A stretch of 64,000 bases of DNA, from NCBI RefSeq assembly GCF_030865425.1, contig NZ_JAVFCB010000004.1:310001-374000 (forward strand). The letters run 5' to 3'. The DNA is from Microbacterium capsulatum. Its GTDB lineage: Bacteria > Actinomycetota > Actinomycetes > Actinomycetales > Microbacteriaceae. Position 1 is the stretch's first letter. The number at the start of each line of letters is the position of its first letter. Below, piece after piece: positions 7,666 through 16,451 of the stretch. The translations under genes were made by a program, and so were the position numbers. The notes below the pieces were generated by a model. It had not been told where the DNA came from. It ran no database searches and saw nothing but the letters and a program-made list of their open reading frames with translations.

Positions 7666-8284
7666 CGGGCCGTTCCGAGACGATGCGACGACTGGGAAGA
7701 GCATGCCCGACGCGCGAAGGTCCGTAATCCTGTACCTCGACATCGACGGCGTTCTGAACGCGCCAAACCCAACCGGTCCGAAGGGCTGGGATCACGCCGT
7801 TGACGTCCAGCTTGTCGACCGGCCCAGGGACACGCCGCTCTGGAACGGGTGGATTCGGTACGCTCCGCAGCTCATTGCTGCCCTGGAACAGCTTCTCATC
7901 GACTTCCGGTTCCTCGAGATCGTCTGGAACAGCACCTGGGTAGCGCACCCGCTCTACTTGGACCGGCTCACCGCGCAACTTGGAGCGCTGCAAGGTCTCC
8001 GCAAGGTCGCGCCACCGATGATCAAGATCAGCGGCTATCAGCCTCCTACCTGGAAGCTCGACCGGATCCTCGACGACATGACTGATCACCCCGGCGCGGA
8101 CATCATCTGGATCGACGATTCTGTGCGCACCGGCGACCGACGCCAACTCTGGGCGCGATGCAAAGAGGAGGGGCGACAACTCCTGTTGATCACGCCGCCT
8201 GCCGATAAGGGTAGAGGGATTACGCCTGCAGACATCGAATGCATCCGGTTCTCGCTCTCAGGGCAAGAGGGCGGCTACTCATGA
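7655..8284 (+). CDS. HAD-like phosphatase (Swiss-Army-Knife-type HAD), copy 2
   Basis: Protein of about 209 residues with motif I L-Y-L-D-I-D-G-V-L-N, a motif II region I-V-W-N-S-T-W, T-W-K-L-D-R-I-L, motif IV I-I-W-I-D-D-S, and L-L-L-I-T-P-P-A-D-K-G-R-G-I-T near the end. The order and spacing repeat those of the HAD gene at 5849, so the two are distant paralogues at the ends of one operon. A second possible start is the ATG at 7703, 12 residues before the catalytic DxD. It is likely a cytoplasmic phosphatase; the substrate is unknown. Confidence 0.65.
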   Translation: MNADGPFRDDATTGKSMPDARRSVILYLDIDGVLNAPNPTGPKGWDHAVDVQLVDRPRDTPLWNGWIRYAPQLIAALEQLLIDFRFLEIVWNSTWVAHPLYLDRLTAQLGALQGLRKVAPPMIKISGYQPPTWKLDRILDDMTDHPGADIIWIDDSVRTGDRRQLWARCKEEGRQLLLITPPADKGRGITPADIECIRFSLSGQEGGYS

Positions 8285-8610
8285 CCGAGCCTGATCCGTG
8301 GGTTCTGCCACGCGGCTTCGCTGAGTTCGAGGAGAACAATGGTCTCCCGGAGCAATGGCGCGAGTGGACCAACGGCGACACGATCTGCGCCGCCTTGGAA
8401 TGCGCCGCTGTGAACGAAGTACCCTTCCATCTCCTCGCCGAGCCGTTCATCCTGATCGGACTTTGCAGCTGGCACGCGTACGAGGCGCGAACGAACCTTG
8501 CGCGGCGCCTCAAGGTCGAGTGGCACTGCGGGGATCCGGAATGCTACTGGTGCTGGCGACTCGTCAAGGATCGCCGCCCTGGAGCACCGGCTCTGCGGCA
8601 CCCGGCATGA
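8281..8610 (+). CDS. Hypothetical protein ending the HAD operon
   Basis: Unrecognised 109-residue protein whose ATG at 8281 overlaps the upstream stop (ATGA). The C-terminal part has C-G-D-P-E-C-Y-W-C-W and an upstream C-S-W-H, which could form a zinc site. It is the last gene of the coupled plus-strand run that starts at 5849. Confidence 0.6.
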   Translation: MTEPDPWVLPRGFAEFEENNGLPEQWREWTNGDTICAALECAAVNEVPFHLLAEPFILIGLCSWHAYEARTNLARRLKVEWHCGDPECYWCWRLVKDRRPGAPALRHPA

Positions 8611-8669
8611 CAGCGCACCCCAGGATGAGATCGACTGGGACTCTGTAGCGCTTCGTCTGGCGGCTTTGG

Positions 8670-9008
8670 CTATGCCTTTTTGGAGGACGCCGTCACGGCA
8701 TTGCCCCATACCCAACACCTGAAGGTCTTGTCGCGGATCGTGAACGTGATCCCCGCAGCGTCGGACGTCGAGCGATGGATCCAGCAGTCCACGTGCATTG
8801 GGATTGCCCCGAACCTGATCCATGCCTTTGCCCGCACCGGCTTCGGGTAGATCGTCAGCGGTGCGATGTCGAGCTGGAGCTCTTTTTCAGTGAGCGTCTG
8901 TAGCGGCTGCTCCCGTGCGATCTTCAGTAGGAGCAGATCCACGGAAGCCTCGGCCTCACGCTGACTGGTTCCCACTCCAACGAGCGTAGGTGCGGCCGGG
9001 GACATCAC
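8670..9008 (-). CDS. Hypothetical protein
   Basis: Unrecognised 112-residue protein, starting at GTG 9008 or the in-frame ATG at 9005. Its start overlaps the stop of a 57-codon zinc-ribbon gene, so the two are likely coupled. It has a helix near the N-terminus (S-Q-R-E-A-E-A-S-V-D-L-L-L-L-K-I-A) followed by probable beta strands with conserved-looking Trp residues (K-A-W-I-R-F, D-C-W-I-H-R, C-W-V-W-G). It is convergent with the HAD operon. Confidence 0.55.
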   Translation of the reverse strand: MMSPAAPTLVGVGTSQREAEASVDLLLLKIAREQPLQTLTEKELQLDIAPLTIYPKPVRAKAWIRFGAIPMHVDCWIHRSTSDAAGITFTIRDKTFRCWVWGNAVTASSKKA

Positions 9009-9178
9009 CGCTGGTGGAAGTCTGGCCCCTCGAACTCGGGCGGCATCTCAACGTCAGGTGCCGGGATGATCAGACCGTGCTCTGGGCACACGAACCCGTC
9101 CCGCTCAGGCCGAAGCAAGATCAGGCACTCGGGGCAGACCAAATCTCCAAGGCGATCGTGCTGGATCTGCGTCTGCAT
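9005..9178 (-). CDS. 57-residue zinc-ribbon microprotein
   Basis: A short gene with ATG at 9178 and TGA at 9007-9005. The protein has C-P-E-C at 19-22 and C-P-E-H at 35-38, a CxxC...CxxH zinc-ribbon pattern, in an otherwise acidic chain ending F-H-Q-R. Its stop overlaps the GTG/ATG start of the 112-residue gene (GTGATG), which supports translation. The function is unknown; it could be a small DNA- or protein-binding adaptor. Confidence 0.55.
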   Translation of the reverse strand: MQTQIQHDRLGDLVCPECLILLRPERDGFVCPEHGLIIPAPDVEMPPEFEGPDFHQR

Positions 9179-9485
9179 GCCATCAGCCTATGTAGTCCTC
9201 AGAACAGTGACGGCGGATCGATCGGCGCATCGGACAAATGGACCTTGTCGAATGCTTACTGAGTTCGGAGGTCGACCGGATTCCTGCTGCCTCAAGTGGC
9301 TTGTCGCCTGGAGCCGACGAGGCCAGCTGTGAGTGTGTTGGGTGTGCGAGGTCGGACCTCTCTAGGCCGGCAGGCGTCTGGCCGATTACAAGTAGGTGAT
9401 CGACACCGACGCCTCGCCCGTCACTCGGAATACGCCGACGCACGTCCCTGCCAATAGCATGGGCCCTAAGGGCAAGGGAGAGGGC
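9179..9485 (+). other. Intergenic stretch upstream of the restriction-modification gene
   Basis: About 300 bases between the divergent zinc-ribbon gene and the restriction-modification gene. It presumably holds promoters in both directions. I see no repeat, hairpin or gene that can be supported. Confidence 0.5.
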
Positions 9486-12400
9486 ATGGCGGCAGGTACG
9501 ACGGACGCGATCTATCGCGCACTTCAGATATTCGCGGACGACGTCCACGCCAAACTCGGCCTTCCTGGCTCACCGAGCGTTTGGCCAGAGGACCAGCTCA
9601 AGGCACCGATCTCCGCGCTCTTTCAATCGCTTGCGCAGATATACGGAAAGAGCGGCGTCGTCAACACGGAGGCGCCACGAGCAGCGGACCAGGAAGAGGA
9701 CGGCGGTAGCCGCGTCGATGCAGTGGTCAGCATCGGTCCTACGCTCGCAACGGTTGTACCGACAGGTCACGTTGAGTTGAAGGCACCGTCCAAAACCGGA
9801 GATCCTCGAAAGCTGAAAGGGAAAGCCGACAAAGCTCAGTGGAAGAAGTTCCAAAGTTTGCCCAACCTCATCTACACCAACGGGCGCGAATGGACCCTTC
9901 AGCGCACCGGCGTCCAGGTAGGCAAACTCGTAAGGTTCATTGGCGATCCTGTCACGCAAGGAGCTGCGGCAGTAAGCAAAGAGGATGCGGCGAGATTCGA
10001 GGCGCTTGTCGCAAACTTTCTCGCGTGGGACCCGATCGTCCCCAAGACCTCGCGCCAGATTGCAGAACTCCTCGCCCCACTTTGCAACCTGCTACGCACG
10101 GAAGCGCTCGAGGCTTTGAAACGGCCGGATTCAGCTCTGACGAAGCTCGCCGCGCAGATGCGGAAGTACCTTTTCCCCGGTGCCAGCAACGACGTCGTAG
10201 CCGATGCCTATGCTCAGACGTTCACGTATGCATTGCTGATCGCGCGCTTCGAGGGCGCCGACCCTCTAACGTTCGAGCGGGCTGAAACCACACTGGCCGA
10301 TGGTCACGGTCTACTCAGCGAGGTGCTCGGGCTTCTCGACAACCCGAAAGCTCGCAAGGAGGTCGAAACCTCCACGGACATGCTGCTCCGAGTCATCGCG
10401 CAGGTAGTGCCGGGAGCCATCGTCAAGCGAGACGACGGCAACCCCTGGCTGTACTTCTATGAGGAGTTCCTCGCCGCATACGATCCTGCGCTCCGCAAGA
10501 AGGTCGGCGCCTACTACACGCCAGCACCGGTCGTTCATGCCCAAGTCGCCATCGTTCAGGAGTTGCTCGCCACCAAGTTGGGTAAGCCGAGCGGGCTTGC
10601 TGATGAGGACGTCGTCACGCTCGATCCGGCGGTCGGCACTGGGACTTATCCGCTGGGCGTGATGGAAGCCGTCGCAGCCGCCGTACCAAAGCATCTCGCT
10701 GGCTCTATACCAGAGAAGCTCCGCCGAGTGGCTGCAAATCTCTACGGCATCGAGTATCTGATTGGCCCTTACTCTGTCGCCCACCTTCGCCTGTCCCGCT
10801 TCTTGGCCGAGCACGGCGTCGAGACCACCGACGACCAGCCATTGCAGATCCTTCTAGCGGATACTCTTGCTTCACACGAGGACGCCGGCAATGCCACGCT
10901 CCCCATGTTCGGATACGAGGAAATCGAACGCGAGCGCGCCGCTGCACGCACGCTAAAGGCTGACACGCGGGTTGTCGTGTGCATCGGCAATCCGCCATAT
11001 CTTCGAGGCAAGAAGGCCGAAGCTGGTGCATCACTCGGTGGATGGGTAACGATGCGTCGCCCAGCTATCAAAGGCCAAAAGGTTCGGGACCCCCTTACAC
11101 GGCGAATGGTGCAGGATACCGGCGAGCCCGGCATCATTAAAGACTTCACGGAGCCCGTTATCCAAGCTGGACGCGGTGGCGATCTGAAGAACCTGTACAA
11201 CGCCTACGTCTACTTCTGGCGCTGGGCTCTCTGGAAGGTTTTCGAGCAAGAGCACCAGGACGAGGTCACCGGCAATCCTGCACAGCCAGGCATCGTGAGC
11301 TTCATCACGGCATCGTCATACCTACGAGGACCAGGGTTCGCAGGTATGCGCCAGCACATGCGCAGTCTGCTGGACGAGATCTGGATTATCGATCTTGGCG
11401 GGGACAACAAGGGTGGTAGGCGAACCGAGAATGTCTTTGCTATCGAGACGCCGGTGGCAATCCTGACGGGCGTGCGTTACGGAGACCCGAGGCCCGACAC
11501 GCCGGCGACTGTTCACTACACCTCGCTGGCGGACCTTGAGGCAGAAGACAAGCTGGCTCAATTGGCAAAGCTGGCAGGCTACTCTGACCCAAACCTTGCA
11601 TGGCACGATGGGATGACGGGATGGCAGGATCCGCTGCTTCCTGCGGCTGACCAGGAGTATCTCTCCTGGCCTGCACTGACCGATCTCTTTCCCTGGCAGT
11701 CCAGCGGCGCGCAAGTCAAGCGCAGCTGGCCGATCGGCGAAACACGTGAGGTCTTGAAGAAGCGCTGGAGCACGCTTGTTGCGGACTTGCCCTTGGATAA
11801 GGCCACGGGTAAGGCCGCCGTTGACAAAGCAGCACGCACCAAGCAGCGCGCGGAGATGTTCAAGGAGACCAGAGACCGAAAGGTCCAGCCGCCACGGAGT
11901 TCCAGGAAGGGCGCTCCCACCGGTTACCCCGACCTGTTCACGGGCAAAGCGCTTACTGACATCGCGGACCTTGAGCCCGGCGCCCCTGTAGTAGTGCGTC
12001 CTTATGCCTTCCGTTCGTTCGATCGCCAGTATGTAATCGCGGATTCACGGGTTGGCGACTACTTGCGGCCGTCACTATGGAATGCTCACAGCGACAATCA
12101 GCGATACCTAACAAGCATGCTCACTGAGGTCCTTGGCGAGGGACCAGCCGTGGTCGCGGCGAGAGACGTGCCAGATCTGCATCACTTCAGGGGGTCGTTC
12201 GGTGGGCGTCATGTCATCCCGCTTTGGCGTGACGCCGAATGTATAGATGCCAACGTCACGCAGGGCTTGCTCGCTGTGCTCACGGGCTCCTACAAGCGGC
12301 CCGTCGGCGCAGAGGAACTGTTCGCATACGCATATGGCCTTCTGTCGTGCCGTGCATACACCGCCCGATTTTGGGATGCGTTGACGGTGCCGGGTGCTCG

Positions 12401-12959
12401 TCTTCCGATCACGCGGGACATTGATCTGTTCGCGAAGGTTGCTGCACACGGACAGCGACTTCTTGATTTGCACACGGTCGATCTGCATGAGTTGGATCTC
12501 GCGCAGACGTCACCTGGCTCATCTAGTTTCAGGAAAGCGATCCCGGCGACCCGTTATCCGGAGGCATTCTCGTACGACGCCTCTACAGGCACGCTCATCA
12601 TTGGCGACGGCGAGTACGGGGATGTGCCTGAGGACGTCTGGAACTACTCCATCTCTGGTTTGCAGGTCGTTAGATCCTGGCTCTCCTATCGCATGGAGCA
12701 TCGCGCGGGCAAGGCGGGTAGCGACCTGGACAACATCCGCCCTGAGAGCTGGCCCGACCCTACGGGAGAACAGCTTCTGCGTCTTCTGTGGGTTCTCGAA
12801 TGGACTGTCGATGCCGAGGCCGAGAGCCGTGCATTCCTGGACGAGGTCATGGAGTCCGACCTATTCACGGCTGCCGATTTCCCGGCACCATCTGAGTCCG
12901 AGCGCGGTCCATCCGGTGAGGTCGATGATGATCCTGAAGAGGACGAGGAGAGCGAGTAG
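9486..12959 (+). CDS. Type IIG/ISP-like restriction-modification protein (fused nuclease and adenine methyltransferase)
   Basis: Single large protein of 1157 residues. The N-terminus has a PD-(D/E)xK nuclease pattern with D-A-V-V (78-81) and H-V-E-L-K-A-P (95-101), followed by the typical L-P-N-L-I-Y-T-N-G stretch. The middle has N6-adenine methyltransferase motif I L-D-P-A-V-G-T-G-T (about 378-386) and motif IV N-P-P-Y (about 502-505). The rest should be target recognition. No helicase motifs are visible, so it fits a single-chain type IIG-like enzyme, or a relative of type ISP enzymes without the helicase. The ATG at 9486 with AAGGGAGAG upstream is preferred over the start at 9396. It stands alone with no separate specificity or methylase gene. 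Confidence 0.75.
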   Translation: MAAGTTDAIYRALQIFADDVHAKLGLPGSPSVWPEDQLKAPISALFQSLAQIYGKSGVVNTEAPRAADQEEDGGSRVDAVVSIGPTLATVVPTGHVELKAPSKTGDPRKLKGKADKAQWKKFQSLPNLIYTNGREWTLQRTGVQVGKLVRFIGDPVTQGAAAVSKEDAARFEALVANFLAWDPIVPKTSRQIAELLAPLCNLLRTEALEALKRPDSALTKLAAQMRKYLFPGASNDVVADAYAQTFTYALLIARFEGADPLTFERAETTLADGHGLLSEVLGLLDNPKARKEVETSTDMLLRVIAQVVPGAIVKRDDGNPWLYFYEEFLAAYDPALRKKVGAYYTPAPVVHAQVAIVQELLATKLGKPSGLADEDVVTLDPAVGTGTYPLGVMEAVAAAVPKHLAGSIPEKLRRVAANLYGIEYLIGPYSVAHLRLSRFLAEHGVETTDDQPLQILLADTLASHEDAGNATLPMFGYEEIERERAAARTLKADTRVVVCIGNPPYLRGKKAEAGASLGGWVTMRRPAIKGQKVRDPLTRRMVQDTGEPGIIKDFTEPVIQAGRGGDLKNLYNAYVYFWRWALWKVFEQEHQDEVTGNPAQPGIVSFITASSYLRGPGFAGMRQHMRSLLDEIWIIDLGGDNKGGRRTENVFAIETPVAILTGVRYGDPRPDTPATVHYTSLADLEAEDKLAQLAKLAGYSDPNLAWHDGMTGWQDPLLPAADQEYLSWPALTDLFPWQSSGAQVKRSWPIGETREVLKKRWSTLVADLPLDKATGKAAVDKAARTKQRAEMFKETRDRKVQPPRSSRKGAPTGYPDLFTGKALTDIADLEPGAPVVVRPYAFRSFDRQYVIADSRVGDYLRPSLWNAHSDNQRYLTSMLTEVLGEGPAVVAARDVPDLHHFRGSFGGRHVIPLWRDAECIDANVTQGLLAVLTGSYKRPVGAEELFAYAYGLLSCRAYTARFWDALTVPGARLPITRDIDLFAKVAAHGQRLLDLHTVDLHELDLAQTSPGSSSFRKAIPATRYPEAFSYDASTGTLIIGDGEYGDVPEDVWNYSISGLQVVRSWLSYRMEHRAGKAGSDLDNIRPESWPDPTGEQLLRLLWVLEWTVDAEAESRAFLDEVMESDLFTAADFPAPSESERGPSGEVDDDPEEDEESE

Positions 12960-13025
12960 GTACAGTCAAAAGCGCTGGAACTCGCGGAGGGCACACAGCA
13001 TAAGCCGCTCCACGCGCTCTGCTAT

Positions 13026-14519
13026 TCAGTCGCTTTGTGCGGCTGGCCGCCGTTGCCGTGAAGGCATGGAAGGATCGTCGTCAGCGGACGCCTGGGACAG
13101 CCACGTATCAAGGGTGACCGCTGCTTCGGTGCTCATGATGTAGGAGACCACAGCTTCCGCGAACGGCCGGGGGTACCTCGCCTTCACCAGGCGTCCCGTC
13201 AACGGACGAGCGACCATCTGCCGCCACTCGGCACTCGGACTCCCATCCAAAATGAGCCGGTGCAGTGCTTCGCCCCAGGCCAATGACTCTCGCTGCCGGC
13301 CATCCCTTGTGGAGATCTTGCCCTCGAACGGCGTCCGGGGGATCGGGAACTGTTCTAGCAGCTTCGTCACCGTCGCGTATCCCTCCTTCTTCATCTCGGT
13401 TGCTGCTTCTGCCGCCGCCTTGTTCATCGCCGCCTGTTCGGCGTATGCCGTCATCGCTCGTTCCTTTGCGACCCGCGCAGTGATCCGCTCGCCGGTCGCC
13501 TTGTCCTTGGTCCCGTACGCGAAGTCGTCAGCTAACCGGTCAAGGATCTCACCGAGGTAAGGGACCACCACACCCGGCACCATTTCGTACTCCGATTTCA
13601 GCTCGGCGTGTAGTCGCTTCTGCACCTTGGGTTTGATCCCGAAGACCGCTGGGTCCACGTTCGCAGTCGTTGCCAGCAGCAAAGCCCAGTGCATTAGCCC
13701 GAGCTTGTCGCTGTATGTCCAAGCAGGATGCGTCACAGAGCGCAGCACCAATGCGACAGGTTCCACGGCGTCATCACCAAACGCCACTGCGATGCCGTCC
13801 CACTCCTGGGCGCGCTTCAGTCTCTTGCCGCTCGGCTTCCGCACTCGGAATCGGGAAGCGACGAAGGCTTGTGCTCGAGGTCGTGTCACCAGGCCCCGAT
13901 CTTCCAGCACCTTGACCCAGCTCGATGCAGCTCGCCGCTCCACTCCGAGTTCAGCCCCCACCCTGGCAAACGACATGATCACCGAGTCCCACCCACGTTC
14001 GTCGTCCAGCATGGCCATCCCGATGAGAGCGAACGCCGCCCGAGCCCCAACGTTGGTCCTGACCTGAACAGGATCGCCAGGCAGTTCCATCAGCACGCCA
14101 GCCAAAATCCGACGAGCCAGATCGACCGAGTCAGCGCGAACGTCGCGCCCATCTCCAGAAGAGCTGATGACCCGCTCCCGAGCGCTTGCCACCAACTGAC
14201 CCCAGCCCTCTGAGTTGGCAAGGCTCCGCATCTCATAGGCGATGTCCCGAGAGCGCCTGCTGCGAGAGTGGCCCTGATGCTCATTGGGATCATGCCGTCC
14301 CCCGATTGCATCGGAGACACTGCCGAACATGTACCCATCGACGCAGCGGCTCAGGATCCATAGGCGTATTGCCTCTGACGGCAGAGGCACCTCTCGGTCG
14401 ATGCCTTTGGTCAGCAGGGCTAGGACACGGCGTTCGGCTGAGCCGCTGGAATATGCCAGCACGGGACCGAGGATAGAGTCCAACTCGGAGAGGGCTAATT
14501 CGGAAGAGGTATCTGACAT
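13026..14519 (-). CDS. Hypothetical protein with winged-helix-like segment
   Basis: Unrecognised protein of 497 residues. Residues near 190-215 (V-G-A-E-L-G-V-E-R-R-A-A-S-S-W-V-K-V-L-E-D-R-G-L-V) look like a winged helix-turn-helix. Before it is a helical domain with R-S-R-R-S-R-D, and after it a long helical region rich in Ala, Lys and Glu (about 340-385). The start at 14519 is three bases from a 91-bp interrupted palindrome that includes the presumed ribosome binding site. Position, helix-turn-helix and nearby iteron-like repeats suggest a DNA-binding replication, partition or regulatory protein; this is inference. Confidence 0.6.
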   Translation of the reverse strand: MSDTSSELALSELDSILGPVLAYSSGSAERRVLALLTKGIDREVPLPSEAIRLWILSRCVDGYMFGSVSDAIGGRHDPNEHQGHSRSRRSRDIAYEMRSLANSEGWGQLVASARERVISSSGDGRDVRADSVDLARRILAGVLMELPGDPVQVRTNVGARAAFALIGMAMLDDERGWDSVIMSFARVGAELGVERRAASSWVKVLEDRGLVTRPRAQAFVASRFRVRKPSGKRLKRAQEWDGIAVAFGDDAVEPVALVLRSVTHPAWTYSDKLGLMHWALLLATTANVDPAVFGIKPKVQKRLHAELKSEYEMVPGVVVPYLGEILDRLADDFAYGTKDKATGERITARVAKERAMTAYAEQAAMNKAAAEAATEMKKEGYATVTKLLEQFPIPRTPFEGKISTRDGRQRESLAWGEALHRLILDGSPSAEWRQMVARPLTGRLVKARYPRPFAEAVVSYIMSTEAAVTLDTWLSQASADDDPSMPSRQRRPAAQSD

Positions 14520-14521
14520 GA

Positions 14522-14612
14522 TGGTCTCTTTTCGTATATCGCTATCTATCAGTAAATACGGGGCTGAGGAGGATTTACTGATAGATGCGCGTAGCTATAC
14601 GAAAAGAGACCA
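14522..14612. repeat. 91-bp interrupted palindrome upstream of the 497-residue gene
   Basis: Outer arms TGGTCTCTTTTCGTATA (14522-14538) and its exact complement (14596-14612), inner arms ATCTATCAGTAAAT (14544-14557) and its exact complement (14573-14586), with short unpaired bulges and a 15-base loop. On the minus strand the outer arm contains the region where the ribosome binding site of the gene starting at 14519 must lie. Confidence 0.9.
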
Positions 14613-14619
14613 ATCTGGC

Positions 14620-15000
14620 AGGCCATAGCTCTTGACGGAAGTATGCTCCTCGAACGATGCGGACACTAGAATCGGTATTCGGATGCTTGGCATGACTTCC
14701 ATGCGGATTCTTGCCTATGAGTCCGTGCTGATGTAGCCCTACTGAAAGTAGGGCATCAGATCGGGCGGTGCCTCTGCCGTTATGGCAATACGTCGGATGG
14801 GTATGAGTCGCTGCGTCGATGGTCCTTCTGTTCGGCATGACTCCGATGTGCATTCGGGCGACGGCATGAACCGATATGAGTAAGGGGCACTGCGCAGCAG
14901 GGCGCCTTACGGGGCTGAGCCTTTGGGGATGCAGAGCGCCTGCCTAGTTGAGGGACGGGCTGGGGTCAGTTGGTGGCCGGGCTGTAGCTCGGGAGCGGGT
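14620..15000. repeat. Non-coding region with iteron-like short repeats
   Basis: No convincing gene. GGCATGA occurs at 14689, 14834 and 14863, two of them in a longer related block (14689-14710 and 14834-14855, both starting GGCATGACT and ending ATTC). TATGAGT occurs at 14716, 14802 and 14875. A small hairpin GCCCTAC/GTAGGGC lies near 14733-14751. The arrangement resembles iterons or an operator array. Confidence 0.5.
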
Positions 15001-15001
15001 C

Positions 15002-15030
15002 GGGATAGGTCTTGTGGCAAGACCTATCCC
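15002..15030. terminator. Perfect 13-bp hairpin
   Basis: Arms GGGATAGGTCTTG (15002-15014) and its exact complement (15018-15030) with a three-base loop, followed by TCCTCATTC. A strong hairpin upstream of the regulator gene at 15191; it could be a terminator that insulates that gene or part of the structured region before it. Confidence 0.65.
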
Positions 15031-15190
15031 TCCTCATTCAGTCATCCATCGGATGACGATTGATCGTTCGGGTGAGACCGACTTGGCTGATGGGATGCGT
15101 TGGCAATACTGCTCTCGCGTGATGCGGCAGTTCTTGTTGTGCTCTGGCCGTTCACAATCAAAGTAGACGTTCTCTTGGAAGGAGACTGCT

Positions 15191-15685
15191 TTGGGAAAAG
15201 ACGTGAAGGGGATGCCCTTGGATCTCGGTGCTGAGCTGATGAAGCTCTCTGCGCTTGTGGCATCTGCAGAGACTGGCTCTGGTGATCAGCTTGCACGCGC
15301 CTTCTCACTCCGACGCCTCGCTGTACTCGACCACATCATTCGGATCGCACAGAAGCAGATCGCAGACCTGGTGCATGAGCTCCGGGAGCTTCCGGTGGAT
15401 GAGCGTGGCAAATGGTCAGAGATCGGCGACGCTCTGGGCAAGAATCCAGACGCTGCGCGAGCGAAGTTCATGAGTGCGGCAAAGCCACGGCGAGCCAAGC
15501 ATGGCCTTTCGATTGCTGATGCGGCGCAGCGACTTGGCCTTTCGCCGTCGACGGTCTATAGCAAGATCCGTGCGAACCCAAACGACGAGTGGTTTGCCCT
15601 TGTCCCAACCAACAACGGCCGAGTCATCGATGCGACATATCGCATCCTCGACTTGGATGGCCTCGATACTGCTTCGACGAAATAG
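15191..15685 (+). CDS. Helix-turn-helix DNA-binding protein
   Basis: Protein of 164 residues starting with TTG at 15191, supported by AAGGAGA at 15178-15184. The first half is helical, with K-W-S-E-I-G-D-A-L-G-K-N-P-D-A-A-R-A-K-F (about 74-93) that itself resembles a helix-turn-helix. A clear second one, L-S-I-A-D-A-A-Q-R-L-G-L-S-P-S-T-V-Y-S-K-I, lies at about 106-126. It is probably a small regulator of the element. Its target may be the repeat-rich region upstream or the shared motif described in the findings. Confidence 0.6.
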   Translation: MGKDVKGMPLDLGAELMKLSALVASAETGSGDQLARAFSLRRLAVLDHIIRIAQKQIADLVHELRELPVDERGKWSEIGDALGKNPDAARAKFMSAAKPRRAKHGLSIADAAQRLGLSPSTVYSKIRANPNDEWFALVPTNNGRVIDATYRILDLDGLDTASTK

Positions 15686-15828
15686 CCGCCAACGAAAGGG
15701 GCTTCGATGGATGAGTTGGCGCGGAATTTCGAGCGCGTACGTTGAGCTGTACATTCACGAGTAGACGATTTATTCTCGTATTAGATCGAGCGAACGAATA
15801 GCCGGTCACCGTCGAAAGGTATTCAGAA

Positions 15829-16302
15829 ATGTTCAGCTTTGGGTTTGTAACTCGCGTCATTATCGCAACAGCTCCAGTGATCACAGCTGCCACGATCTTC
15901 CCAAACGTCGCTCAAGCCGCCGTAGCCAATGATCTCGTGCAGCTCGCTCAGATCCAGCAGATGGGCGTTGCCAGCGACGGTACATACCCGGATCGGTTTG
16001 GCTCGCTTGAGAACACGTTCTGTGCGGCCGACCTCGTCGATACATTCGGAGCAGGCTGCGACGATCGTGGCCGCAACCTTCTCGGCGTCGTGCCGCTGAA
16101 CGACTTTGCGGTGTCCTATGCATTGAGTGCGGGGCGCACGCACTACGTCCTTGCAAGGCAGCTCCGGGATGGTTCGGTGCTCGCGGTCAGCGACACCGTG
16201 AGACTGCCCGTGACTTGCGAGAGCTACAACTACGAATGCCTCACGCAGCTCACCGACGATGAGGGATTGCGCAACAGCGTTCCGGGTTGGCAGAGCCTCT
16301 GA
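15829..16302 (+). CDS. Secreted hypothetical protein
   Basis: Protein of 157 residues with an N-terminal signal peptide (V-I-I-A-T-A-P-V-I-T-A-A-T-I-F-P, probable cleavage near A-Q-A-A). The mature part begins with a short helix (A-N-D-L-V-Q-L-A-Q-I-Q-Q) and G-T-Y-P-D-R-F-G-S-L, which recalls the C-terminal half of pilin-like proteins. Four Cys residues could form two disulfides. AAAGG precedes the ATG. A bidirectional terminator separates it from the convergent sortase-like gene. It may belong to the surface apparatus of the element. Confidence 0.6.
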   Translation: MFSFGFVTRVIIATAPVITAATIFPNVAQAAVANDLVQLAQIQQMGVASDGTYPDRFGSLENTFCAADLVDTFGAGCDDRGRNLLGVVPLNDFAVSYALSAGRTHYVLARQLRDGSVLAVSDTVRLPVTCESYNYECLTQLTDDEGLRNSVPGWQSL

Positions 16303-16399
16303 GATTGGCTCCGTCGTCGGAGGTCATGGATTAGGCGCGACGACGGAGTCTTCCGCTCGGCATGCAGAGTCGAACTGCATGGGCCAACGAGCGGAACAG

Positions 16400-16438
16400 G
16401 AAACGCCCACCCGGGTTCGACGGCCGGGTGGGCGTTTC
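16400..16438. terminator. Bidirectional terminator
   Basis: Fifteen-bp perfect stem GAAACGCCCACCCGG and its complement (16400-16414, 16424-16438) with a nine-base loop, lying between two convergent genes ending at 16302 and 16452. Confidence 0.85.
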
Positions 16439-16451
16439 TCTTGCGTAGTGA

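Noticed and set aside
14575..14853. 92-codon minus-strand frame in the repeat-rich region
   Set aside because: It crosses half of the 91-bp palindrome, has no ribosome binding site, and its sequence is explained by the repeats.
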